Origin: Curvibacter sp. GWA2_63_95
GTDB lineage: Bacteria > Pseudomonadota > Gammaproteobacteria > Burkholderiales > Burkholderiaceae_C
Direction of reading: 5' to 3'
Assembly (NCBI GenBank): GCA_001795455.1
Contig: MGPB01000001.1
Location: 62,001-126,000 of the forward strand
DNA length: 64,000 nt
The position numbers and the translations under genes were made by a program. Positions 10,236 through 18,185 of the stretch are shown here, piece by piece (the first letter of the stretch is position 1; the number at the start of each line of letters is the position of its first letter). Below the pieces are notes generated by a model. The model had not been told where the DNA came from. It worked only from the letters and a program-made list of their open reading frames with translations, and made no database searches.

Positions 10236-10280
10236 TTATTTTGGGGGAGATTTTTTGTTCGCCTAAACCGCTTTTTTGGA

Positions 10281-10635
10281 CACCCACTCCCCCAGCCCCT
10301 CGCCCCGTCGGCGAGGGGAGCCTTTGAACAGCCGATTTGGGGGCTGCGCTCCGGCTACGGTGCTACACAAGTACCACTGCCAATAGATGGGTACGCCACG
10401 GCCAGCGCCAACGGTTGTGGTGAATAGAAAAAAGCTGGTGCGGAGCCACTGGCGGGCGCAGCCGCCAGCGTTGGCAAACACATTCCTCCGAAGTCCCACA
10501 ACCGCAGTCACAGGCCGTGGAGCGAACTGACGGTGGCCACCTCACTCCAGTCGCCACGCAGTCGGCGCGCAACCACCAAATATGGCTGTTAAAGGCTCCC
10601 CTCGCCGACGGGGCGAGGGGCTGGGGGAGTGGGTG
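10281..10635. mobile_element. 355-bp inverted-repeat element (MITE-like), copy 1
   Basis: The left end (10281-10333, starting CACCCACTCCCCCAGCCCC) and right end (10584-10635) are inverted repeats of about 53 bp with one indel; the outer 41 bp are perfect. The T- and A-rich flanks just outside (10271-10277 and about 10636-10644) extend the pairing to GC on each side. The ~250-bp core has no reading frame resembling a transposase. A second copy in the same orientation lies at 51143-51498 with clear core similarity. It fills the 452-bp gap between the convergent SDR and AraC genes, and its ends would form strong hairpins followed by T runs in RNA, so it may also act as a terminator. Confidence 0.8.
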
Positions 10636-10687
10636 TTAAAAAAAAGCAGTGCAGCCGTGCAAAGAAATCCACAGCAAGCCCAAAAAC

Positions 10688-11653
10688 TCAAGACACCCCC
10701 GCCTGCGCCTGCGCCCGAAATACCTTGGGCGTCAGCCCAAACTGCTGCTTGAAACTGCGAATGAAATAACTCGCGCTGGCAAAGCCGCAGCACCAGGCAA
10801 TCTCTTTGATCGCCGAACCATCCTCCGCCAACAGCCGGGCCGCGCGCGCCAAACGCTGGCGCAGCACCACTTGCCATAGATGTTCCCCTGTGCTGCGGCT
10901 GTAGAGGTGCGACAGGTAGTCCGCGGTGCAGCCCAGTTCCTCGGCCAGACTGGCCACTGTCAGGTCCACTTCGCCCAAGCGGTTTTGCACCAGCACACGC
11001 AGTTGGCCCAGCATAGCCGGTTCGCTGGCCACGGATTTTTGCGGTGCATCCAGCAAGCGTGCCACCGCCGTCAGTGCCGCCAGCACCAGCGCGCGCTGCT
11101 GCAGCCCCCACAGGTCCTGTGCGTCGTGTGCGGGCGGCTTGCTGGCGTCGCCCAACCAGCCTTCAATGCGCGCGGCCTCCACATGCGGGTAGACCTCCAG
11201 GTACAGGTTGGCGGGGTGGCCAGGGCGGTCTTCGTGCGCCAGATGGCACGACAGGGCCTGGTGGTCGGCATAGATCACCAGGTTGGAAAACGCCTGCGCT
11301 CCGTCCCCGGCCACCCACTCGTCGTGCAGCAGCTTGGGGGGCATCAGCAGGGCCTCGCCGGCGCGCAGGGTCACTTCGCCCTCGGGGAAGCGGAACGTGG
11401 TGTGGCCCTGCACCTGCAAAAACAGCTCGGGGTTCAGGTGCAAGTGCCCCGCGCCGCGCGTGGTCCAGCCGCTTTGCGCCGGGGGCGACAGCACGCGCAG
11501 GCTGCCTTGGGCCGCGCGCGCAATGAAGTCGCCCAGCACCACACGCATCTGCCGTGCGTGGGCGGGCGCGGACGGATCGTCGGGCGAGATGGCGGCCACG
11601 CAGCTGCAATCGGGCAGTGTCGGTGTTTCAAAGAATTTTGCTACTTTTGACAT
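10688..11653 (-). CDS. AraC-family transcriptional regulator
   Basis: A 321-residue regulator with an N-terminal cupin-like ligand domain (about residues 50-150) and a C-terminal AraC double helix-turn-helix (about 215-318). In the latter, DLTVASLAEELGCTADYLSHL is the first helix-turn-helix region (cut here to motif only: LAEELGCTADYL), and IAWCCGFASASYFIRSFKQ is the second. It is divergent from the MFS transporter with 172 bp between starts, so the transporter is its likely target. The effector is unknown. Confidence 0.88.
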   Translation of the reverse strand: MSKVAKFFETPTLPDCSCVAAISPDDPSAPAHARQMRVVLGDFIARAAQGSLRVLSPPAQSGWTTRGAGHLHLNPELFLQVQGHTTFRFPEGEVTLRAGEALLMPPKLLHDEWVAGDGAQAFSNLVIYADHQALSCHLAHEDRPGHPANLYLEVYPHVEAARIEGWLGDASKPPAHDAQDLWGLQQRALVLAALTAVARLLDAPQKSVASEPAMLGQLRVLVQNRLGEVDLTVASLAEELGCTADYLSHLYSRSTGEHLWQVVLRQRLARAARLLAEDGSAIKEIAWCCGFASASYFIRSFKQQFGLTPKVFRAQAQAGVS

Positions 11654-11825
11654 GTTGCTGGTATGAATTGGCGTTGCCCGCGGTATGGCAAACCCGTACG
11701 CTAGCGCACGAGTGATGGTTTTATTTTCCTGTGTTTCCAGAATCCCTGTTATTTCTCATGCCAACCAAGATTCCTCGTATTGATTCCCGGTTTTTTGCTA
11801 GCGCTTGCCTGCCCGGGAGTGCCGC

Positions 11826-12995
11826 ATGAGCGCCGCTGCCGTGCACGGCACACCCGCGCAAATCCGCCAGGCCACCTGGGCCACGCGCGCGTTGTTTGCC
11901 GCCTTGGGTGTGCTCAGCGCGGCCTGGGGGGTGCACATTCCTTCTGTCAAGGCGCATTACGGGCTGGGCGAGGGCGCGCTCTCCTTGGTGCTGGTGGCGG
12001 CGGCCAGTGGTGCCGTGCTGGCATTGTTTTTTGCGGGCCGCGTGATTGGCCGGCTGGGGGCGCGCAATGCGGCGGCGCTGTGTGCATTGGTCATGGCGTT
12101 TTCTTTGGGCATGGCGCTGCAGTGGCCCAGCTTTGCGCTCCTGCTGCTGTCCATGGTGGTATTCGGCTCCTCGCTCAGCGTGTACGACGTGGCCATCAAC
12201 ACCGAAGGTTCGGCGCTGGAGACTGCGGGGGGCAAGCCCATCATGGGTGGTTTGCACGGCATGTTCAGCGTGGGTGGCATGGCTGGGGCCGCGCTGGCGG
12301 CGGGGCTCTTGCGCGCGGGCGTGCCTGCGCCCTGGCAGCTGAGCGCGGTGGGGCTGGGCATGGCGGCCTGGGTGCTGGTGGGCTCGCGCTGGATGTTGCC
12401 CACCGCGCCAGACACCGAAGCCAGCGCCCAGAAGCCGCACTTTGCCTGGCCGCGCGGCCCGCTGCTGGTGATTGGCCTGCTGATTTTTGCTGGCATGAGC
12501 GCCGAAGGCGTGATGTACGACTGGTGTGTGCTCTACCTGCAGCAGGAGGTGGGCATGCCCCAGGCGCAGGCGGCCCTGGGTTATGCCGCGTTTTCCGGCG
12601 CCATGGCCACCATGCGTTTTGTGGCCGACGGCCTGCGCGCCCGGTTCAGCGAGCAGCGACTGCTGCGCGCCAGCGGCAGCACCACGGCACTGGCCATGGC
12701 GGTGCTGCTGCTGAGCGGCAACCCCTGGGTGTCCTTGCTGGGCTATGCCTTCATTGGTGCCGGCCTGGCCATGGTGGTGCCCATCTTGTATGGCGCGGCC
12801 AGCCGTGTGCCGGGCACCACCCCCGCTGCAGCCATTGCAGCGGTGTCGTCCATTGGGTACAGCGGCTTCATGATCGGGCCACCGCTGATTGGCGGCATTG
12901 CCCAGCACGCCTCACTCACCCTAGCCATGGGCGTGGTGGTGCTGGCTTCCACCATCCTGGCGCTCAGTGTCCGCCACGTACCCGAGAAGGCCTAG
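11826..12995 (+). CDS. MFS transporter
   Basis: A 389-residue major facilitator with twelve predicted membrane helices. The N-terminal half includes WGVHIPSVKAHYGLGEGALS and the loop motif AGRVIGRLGARN (the family's loop 2-3 signature in a relaxed form). It resembles YbjJ-like sugar/multidrug facilitators, but the substrate cannot be assigned. The start is the ATG at 11826 with GGGAG seven bases upstream; a TTG 21 bp earlier is in frame but less likely. It is divergent from the AraC-type regulator, which probably controls it. Confidence 0.85.
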   Translation: MSAAAVHGTPAQIRQATWATRALFAALGVLSAAWGVHIPSVKAHYGLGEGALSLVLVAAASGAVLALFFAGRVIGRLGARNAAALCALVMAFSLGMALQWPSFALLLLSMVVFGSSLSVYDVAINTEGSALETAGGKPIMGGLHGMFSVGGMAGAALAAGLLRAGVPAPWQLSAVGLGMAAWVLVGSRWMLPTAPDTEASAQKPHFAWPRGPLLVIGLLIFAGMSAEGVMYDWCVLYLQQEVGMPQAQAALGYAAFSGAMATMRFVADGLRARFSEQRLLRASGSTTALAMAVLLLSGNPWVSLLGYAFIGAGLAMVVPILYGAASRVPGTTPAAAIAAVSSIGYSGFMIGPPLIGGIAQHASLTLAMGVVVLASTILALSVRHVPEKA

Positions 12996-13013
12996 GCAGC
13001 AGCCTGGGGTGGG

Positions 13014-13916
13014 CTATTTGCGGGAAGACAGCACGATGCCCGAGACGATGAGCACAAACGCTACGCCATGGTAGACGCGCGGTGGCTCCCCCAAAAACAG
13101 GGAAGAGAGCAGTGCCGTGAACAGGGGCGTGAGGTTGATGAAAAAGCCCGCCACCGCGGGCCCGGCGCGCGACACGCCTGCGCCCCAGGACCCATAGGCA
13201 ATCACCGCGGGGCCTACCGCAATAAAAGCCAAGGCAGCCACCAGCTGCCAGCTCCAGTCGATGTGCGCCGGTGTCAGTGCCCACTCGCCCGCGGTGAACA
13301 GCGCCGACCAGCCCAGGCCAAACACCATCTGCCCCAGCAGAAACTGCGCCCAGTCGGCCCGGATGTGGGCGGACTCGGGTGTGGGATGGGCCAGCAGCCA
13401 GCTGTAGAAGGCCCAGGCCATGGAGGCCAGCAGCACATACAGGTCGCCCGGTACCAGGCGCAGATGGGTGATGACTTCCCAGTCGCCCCGGCCCAGCACC
13501 AGCACCACACCGGCCATGGACAAGGCCGCCCCCAGCAGCTGGCGGCGGGTCACCGCCATCTTGAAAAACAGCCGCCCAATCAGCAGCATCCACACCGGCG
13601 TGCTGGCGCCCACCAGGGTGACGTTGATGGCGGTGGAGGTGTTGAGGGCCAGGTAGAGCAGCGCGTTGTAGCCGCCGATGCTGAACAGGCTGAGCCAGGC
13701 AAAGCGCCGCCACTGGGGCCACAGGCCGCTGCCCGGGCGCAGCACGGCACCGGCCAGCGGCAGCAGCAACAAAAAGGCAATGCCCCAGCGCAGCAGGTTC
13801 AGCGTCATGGGGGAAACCATGGGTGCTACCAGTCGCCCCACCACGGCATTGCCCGACCACATGAGGGGCGGAATGACGAGCAACGCAATTGCGGTGGGAG
13901 TGAGGCCTTTGTGCAT
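13014..13916 (-). CDS. EamA-family (DMT) transporter
   Basis: A 300-residue ten-helix drug/metabolite exporter. The first EamA unit begins PPLMWSGNAVVGRLVAP and the second near residue 155 (LLASMAWAFYSWLL). The start is the ATG at 13916 (MHKGLTPTAIALL); a GTG 51 bp upstream would add a basic, poorly conserved leader. It is convergent with the MFS gene (18 bp gap) and divergent from the quinone oxidoreductase (105 bp). It is one of three DMT exporters in the window, at most distantly alike, so not a recent duplication. Confidence 0.82.
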   Translation of the reverse strand: MHKGLTPTAIALLVIPPLMWSGNAVVGRLVAPMVSPMTLNLLRWGIAFLLLLPLAGAVLRPGSGLWPQWRRFAWLSLFSIGGYNALLYLALNTSTAINVTLVGASTPVWMLLIGRLFFKMAVTRRQLLGAALSMAGVVLVLGRGDWEVITHLRLVPGDLYVLLASMAWAFYSWLLAHPTPESAHIRADWAQFLLGQMVFGLGWSALFTAGEWALTPAHIDWSWQLVAALAFIAVGPAVIAYGSWGAGVSRAGPAVAGFFINLTPLFTALLSSLFLGEPPRVYHGVAFVLIVSGIVLSSRK

Positions 13917-14021
13917 GCGGGCGACTGTAGCAAGCCGGGCATGACCTCGCTTGCGAGCGGCTGACACGGCTTTCTGGCACCATCAGCGCCCACAGTTCAC
14001 CACTACTTTGGAGATCACCCC

Positions 14022-15017
14022 ATGACTGCCATTCCCTCCCGTGCCATCCACATCGCCCAGCACGGCGGCCCCGAACAATTGCAGCTGGTGCACGTGACCG
14101 TGGGCGAGCCGGGCCCCGGCGAGGTGCGCATGCGCCACCACGCGGTGGGCCTGAACTTCATCGATGTGTACCAGCGCACCGGCCTGTACCCGCAGCAATT
14201 GCCCGTGCAGCTGGGCATGGAAGCCGCCGGTGTGGTGGAGGCGGTGGGTGCGGGCGTGACCCACCTGAAGGCGGGCGACCGCGCCGCTTACGCCAGCAAC
14301 CCGCCCGGCGCCTACTGCGAGGTGCGGGTGCTGCCCGCCAAGTGCGTGTGCAAGCTGCCGGATGCCATCAGCTTCGAGACCGGTGCGGCCATGATGCTCA
14401 AGGGCCTGACCGCACAGTACCTGCTCAAGCGCACCTTGCCCCAGGGCGGACTGAACCCTGGCGACTTTGTGCTCTTCCACGCGGCGGCTGGCGGTGTGGG
14501 CCTGATTGCCTGCCAATGGGCCAAGGCCTTGGGTCTGCGCCTCATCGGCACTGCAGGGTCTGATGCCAAATGTGCCCTGGCGCTTGCCAATGGTGCGGAG
14601 TTTGCTATCAATTACGCAGCAGATGACTTTGCGACGAGGGTCAAAGAGATCACCGGTGGCAAGGGTGTGAAGGTGGTCTACGACTCGGTGGGCAAAGACA
14701 CCTGGGACCAATCACTCGATTGCCTGGCCCCGTTTGGCCTGATGGCCAGCTTCGGCAATGCCTCGGGCCCAGTGGCGCCGTTTGCACCCGGCATGCTGGG
14801 GGCCAAGGGCTCCATCTACGTGACGCGCCAGACCTTGTTCACCCACATCGCCACGCGTGAGGCCACGCAGGCCATGGCGGACGACCTGTTTGCCGTGGTG
14901 CAAAGCGGTGCCGTGAAGATCCACATCGCCCAACGCTACACGCTGGAAAACGTGCAGCAGGCCCACAAAGACCTTGAGGCACGTCAAACAACCGGTTGCA
15001 CCATCCTGACCCTGTAA
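14022..15017 (+). CDS. qorA: NADPH:quinone oxidoreductase, zinc-independent MDR
   Basis: A 331-residue zeta-crystallin-type quinone reductase that uses NADPH for one-electron reduction of quinones or detoxifies enones. Family motifs are VGLNFIDVYQRTGLYP near residue 45, GMEAAGVVEAVGAGV near 70, the dinucleotide motif HAAAGGVGLIACQWAK near 155 and SVGKDTWDQSLDCL. No zinc-ligand cysteines are present. A GGAGA site lies upstream of the ATG. It is followed 22 bp later by an outer membrane protein gene on the same strand, so the two may share a transcript ending at the 15956 terminator. Confidence 0.88.
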   Translation: MTAIPSRAIHIAQHGGPEQLQLVHVTVGEPGPGEVRMRHHAVGLNFIDVYQRTGLYPQQLPVQLGMEAAGVVEAVGAGVTHLKAGDRAAYASNPPGAYCEVRVLPAKCVCKLPDAISFETGAAMMLKGLTAQYLLKRTLPQGGLNPGDFVLFHAAAGGVGLIACQWAKALGLRLIGTAGSDAKCALALANGAEFAINYAADDFATRVKEITGGKGVKVVYDSVGKDTWDQSLDCLAPFGLMASFGNASGPVAPFAPGMLGAKGSIYVTRQTLFTHIATREATQAMADDLFAVVQSGAVKIHIAQRYTLENVQQAHKDLEARQTTGCTILTL

Positions 15018-15039
15018 GTCAGGGGGATAAAATCGCAAG

Positions 15040-15936
15040 ATGACTTTGACTTCCTCCGCGCTCCTGCGCAAATCCCTTGTTTGCGCAGCGGGCCTGGTGG
15101 CTGCTGCTGCGTCCTACGCGCAGACCTCTTCGGTGGTGTTGGCCCAGGCCCAGCCTGCCGCCACACCAGCACCTGCCGTCGCCGTCGACAAGACCGCGGC
15201 CCAGATTGATGCGGAGAACAGCAGGCGTTGGTCGATCTACTGGGGCTGGAACCGTTCCACCTACTCCAACAGCACCATTCACTTCAAGGGCTCGGACCAC
15301 GACTTCACCCTGCACGATGTCAAGGCCACCGACATGCAGACCAACACCGGTCTGGCGGACATCTTCAAGTACTACCTGAACCCAGCCGAGATCACCATCC
15401 CGCAAACCAACCTGCGTGTGGCCTACCAGCTCGATGGCGACACCGCCATTGCCCTGAACCTGGACCACATGAAATACGTGGTGGTGCAGGACCAGTCCGT
15501 TGCCATTGACGGCCAGATCAAGGGTGTGACGCAAAGCGGCCAGCAGGTGATTGCCGACAATTGGCTCAACTTCGAGCACACCGATGGCCTGAACATCGTG
15601 AGCCTGGAATACGAAAAGCAAAAGAAGGTGGACTGGTTTGGTGGCGACCGCACCAAGGTGTTTGCGCTGGTGGGCCTGGGCATCGTGATTCCCAAGACCA
15701 ACGCCACCATGCACATGGTGAACCAGACCCGCAACGACGAGTTCCATTTGGCCGGTTGGAGCGTGGGCGCCGGTGTGGGCATGGACGTGGACGTGACCAA
15801 GACCGTGTTTGTGCGCACGGCCTACAAGATGGGGTATGTGGACCTGCCCGATGTGCTGACCAGTGCGCGCGGCGACAAGGCCTCGCACCATTTCACCTAC
15901 AACGAGTTGCTGGTGGCGGTGGGTTACCGCTTCTAA
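15040..15936 (+). CDS. Outer membrane beta-barrel protein, unknown
   Basis: A 298-residue exported protein. It has a signal peptide (LLRKSLVCAAGLVAAAASYA before QTSS) and a mature part of alternating polar/hydrophobic strands rich in aromatic residues. It ends in GYRF with a terminal Phe, typical of outer membrane barrels inserted by BamA. The Ala/Pro-rich linker at residues 35-55 precedes the barrel. WSIYWGWNRSTY, TDMQTNTGLADI and LVGLGIVIPKTN may be strand hairpins. I do not recognise a named family; a small lipid- or solute-related barrel is possible, but this is inference. A clear terminator follows. Confidence 0.7.
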   Translation: MTLTSSALLRKSLVCAAGLVAAAASYAQTSSVVLAQAQPAATPAPAVAVDKTAAQIDAENSRRWSIYWGWNRSTYSNSTIHFKGSDHDFTLHDVKATDMQTNTGLADIFKYYLNPAEITIPQTNLRVAYQLDGDTAIALNLDHMKYVVVQDQSVAIDGQIKGVTQSGQQVIADNWLNFEHTDGLNIVSLEYEKQKKVDWFGGDRTKVFALVGLGIVIPKTNATMHMVNQTRNDEFHLAGWSVGAGVGMDVDVTKTVFVRTAYKMGYVDLPDVLTSARGDKASHHFTYNELLVAVGYRF

Positions 15937-15955
15937 GCGCTTGGGTTTCCAAGCC

Positions 15956-15990
15956 AAAAGGCCGGTGCATGCGCCGGCCTTTTTTATTTG
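15956..15990. terminator. Bidirectional rho-independent terminator
   Basis: A hairpin AAAAGGCCGG-loop-CCGGCCTTTT with a GCATGC centre and a T run following on the plus strand and, by symmetry, on the minus strand. It lies 20 bp after the outer membrane protein gene and touches the stop codon of the convergent Na/Pi gene, so it probably serves both. Confidence 0.85.
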
Positions 15991-17642
15991 CCGCTGGACT
16001 CCACATGCATGCGCAGGCGGTTGGGCGCCAGTTCGCCCGCGGAGTCGAGGATGGGGTAGGCAATCGAGCAGATGTGTGAGTTGATGCGCTTCAAGTCGCT
16101 GATCAGGTCCAGGTGCAGAGAGCTGGTCTCGATGCTGGAGAGTGTGTTGTCTGACAGGCGCGCGATGTGGGTGGCGGCGTACTGGCGCTCCAGGTCGCGG
16201 AAGCGGGTTTTTTCTTCGAGCAGGCGGCGCGCATCGCGCACATTGCCATTTAAAAACACGCTCATGCCCAGGCGCAGGTTGTCCACCAGGCGGCTGTGCA
16301 GCTCGCAGATCTCGGCCATGCCCGCGTCGGAAAACTCGCGCCCCTTGTTGATCTTCTTGTCTTCCACATCCAGGATCACGCGCTCGATGATGTCACCGAT
16401 CTGCTCCATGTTGATGGTGAAGCTGATGATGTCAGTCCAGCGCTTGGCCTCGTTCTCGCCCAGCGCCTCGCGCGAGATTTTGGTCAGGTAGTACTTGATG
16501 TCGCTGTAGAGCTCGTCCACCGTGTCGTCCATGGTGCGCAGCTGTTTGGCCAGGGCCTGGTCGTTGTCGCGCATCACCGCCAGGGTGCCCAGCAGCATGG
16601 ACTCCACCACATCGGCCTGGTGCATGGCCTCGCGCACGGCACATGAAATCGCCAAGGAGGGCGTGGCCAGAGCCGAGGGGTCCAGGTGGCGCTGGCGGCC
16701 CGCCACGGTGGTCTTTTGGGGTTTGGGCAGCCAGTGTTCCACCCAGCGTGCCACCACCTGTGTGAAGCCGATCAGGGCAATGCCTACGCCCACGTTGAAG
16801 GCGAGGTGAAAACCCACCACCAGCGTGGCCTCGTCGGTGAGGTAGGGGCTGGCATATCGCATCCAGACGCCCGAAAACGGCAGCACCGCCGCCACCCCCA
16901 GTACCTTGAACACCAGGTTGCCCAGCGGCACTTGGCGCGTCTCCACATTGGCGTTCATGGTCGTCAGCACCGCCAGCGCACCGCTGCCCAGGTTGGCGCC
17001 CAGCACCAGACCCAATGCCACATCCACCGGGATCACTCCCGAGGTGGCCAGCGTGGCGGTCAGGAGCACGATGGCCAGGCTGGAGTAGGACACCAGGGCC
17101 AGTGCGGCCCCCACCACAATCTCCAGCAGCAAGTCGCTGGTCAGCGTGCCCAGCAGGGCTTTGACCGCTGCTGACTGGGTCAGTACGGTGGCCGATTGTG
17201 TGACCAGGCGCAGCGCCAGCAGCATCAGGCCCAGCCCGATGAGTACGCGCCCCACGCGCCCCACGGTGGTGGAGGGGCGCGCAATGAAGAGCACCACGCC
17301 GATAAAAATGAACAGAGGGGAGAGCCAGGACAGATCCCGCGAGAACGCCACGGCCATCAGGCTGGTGCCAATGTCCGCGCCCAGCATCACGGCCAGGGCC
17401 GAGGGCAGACTCATGAGCCCCTGGCCCACAAAGGCCGAGACGATGAGTGCGGTGGCGGTGCTGGACTGCACCACGGCCGTGACACCAATGCCCGACACCA
17501 CGGCGGCAAAGCGGTTGCCGGTGCTGTGCGCCAGGATGCTGCGCAGGTTGGCGCCAAACACGCGCAGGATACCGGTACGGACCAGGTGCGTGCCCCACAC
17601 CAGCAGGGCAATCGCGGCAAACAGATTCAGCAAATGCGTCAC
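15984..17642 (-). CDS. Na/Pi cotransporter family protein with PhoU-like domain
   Basis: A 552-residue inner membrane protein. The N-terminal part (about 1-310) carries the two inverted Na/Pi-cotransporter repeats with the QSSTATALIVSAFVGQG signature near residue 60 and a second QSxx-like region near 160-215. The C-terminal part (about 340-540) is helical and PhoU-like (AVMRDNDQALAKQLRTMDD). The family (NptA/YjbB-like) moves phosphate, usually outward or in exchange with sodium. It sits 39 bp downstream of lspA on the same strand, but lspA is part of an older conserved cluster, so the link is probably positional only. Confidence 0.88.
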   Translation of the reverse strand: MTHLLNLFAAIALLVWGTHLVRTGILRVFGANLRSILAHSTGNRFAAVVSGIGVTAVVQSSTATALIVSAFVGQGLMSLPSALAVMLGADIGTSLMAVAFSRDLSWLSPLFIFIGVVLFIARPSTTVGRVGRVLIGLGLMLLALRLVTQSATVLTQSAAVKALLGTLTSDLLLEIVVGAALALVSYSSLAIVLLTATLATSGVIPVDVALGLVLGANLGSGALAVLTTMNANVETRQVPLGNLVFKVLGVAAVLPFSGVWMRYASPYLTDEATLVVGFHLAFNVGVGIALIGFTQVVARWVEHWLPKPQKTTVAGRQRHLDPSALATPSLAISCAVREAMHQADVVESMLLGTLAVMRDNDQALAKQLRTMDDTVDELYSDIKYYLTKISREALGENEAKRWTDIISFTINMEQIGDIIERVILDVEDKKINKGREFSDAGMAEICELHSRLVDNLRLGMSVFLNGNVRDARRLLEEKTRFRDLERQYAATHIARLSDNTLSSIETSSLHLDLISDLKRINSHICSIAYPILDSAGELAPNRLRMHVESSGK

Positions 17643-17681
17643 AAACTCTTCCTTGTGTGCCGCGCGGTGTGCCGTCCCTGT

Positions 17682-18185
17682 TTAGCGGGTTTTGCGCACG
17701 CGCAGCAGTTCGTCCAGTATCAGGCAAACCGCGCCGATGGAAATCGCGCTGTCCGCCACATTAAAGGCGGGGAAATGCATGCCCCGCCAGTGGAAATCCA
17801 AAAAGTCCACCACGTAACCATAGGCCAGGCGGTCAATCACGTTGCCAATGGCGCCGCCCAGAATGCAGGCCATGGCAAAGCTGAACAGCTTTTGCCCCGG
17901 ATGGGACTTGAGCATCCAGATGATGACCCCGGCTGCCACCAGGCCCAACACCGTGAAGAACCAGCGCTGCCAGCCCGAGGCGCCCGCCAGAAACGAGAAC
18001 GCAGCCCCCGTGTTGTGGACCCGCACCACATTGAAGAAGCTGGTCACGTAGGTGCTGTCGCCCAATTGGTAGTAGCCCAGGATCAGGATTTTGGTGAACT
18101 GGTCTGCCAGTAGCAAGATAAAGGCCAGACCCAGCCACTGCCACAGGCCGGTGTTGCCACCGGCCGCTTTGCCGCCGCGGGCCAT
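17682..18185 (-). CDS. lspA: Lipoprotein signal peptidase (signal peptidase II)
   Basis: A 167-residue inner membrane aspartyl protease that cleaves signal peptides of diacylglyceryl-prolipoproteins. Four transmembrane helices are visible. Conserved family stretches are [23 protein letters not shown] and VVDFLDFHW, followed by [11 protein letters not shown]; the catalytic aspartates are those in NVIDR/VVDF and NVADS. Its ATG shares one base with the ileS stop (TGATG), giving translational coupling in the usual ileS-lspA order. Confidence 0.95.
   Translation of the reverse strand: MARGGKAAGGNTGLWQWLGLAFILLLADQFTKILILGYYQLGDSTYVTSFFNVVRVHNTGAAFSFLAGASGWQRWFFTVLGLVAAGVIIWMLKSHPGQKLFSFAMACILGGAIGNVIDRLAYGYVVDFLDFHWRGMHFPAFNVADSAISIGAVCLILDELLRVRKTR

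Noticed and set aside
14595-14640. GCTATCAATTACGCAGCAGATG in the quinone oxidoreductase gene (as GCTATCAATTACGC and GCAGATG) looking like a family A core
   Set aside because: It encodes the conserved INY motif of the enzyme family, so the resemblance is probably coincidental; the 5' part of the repeat is absent.
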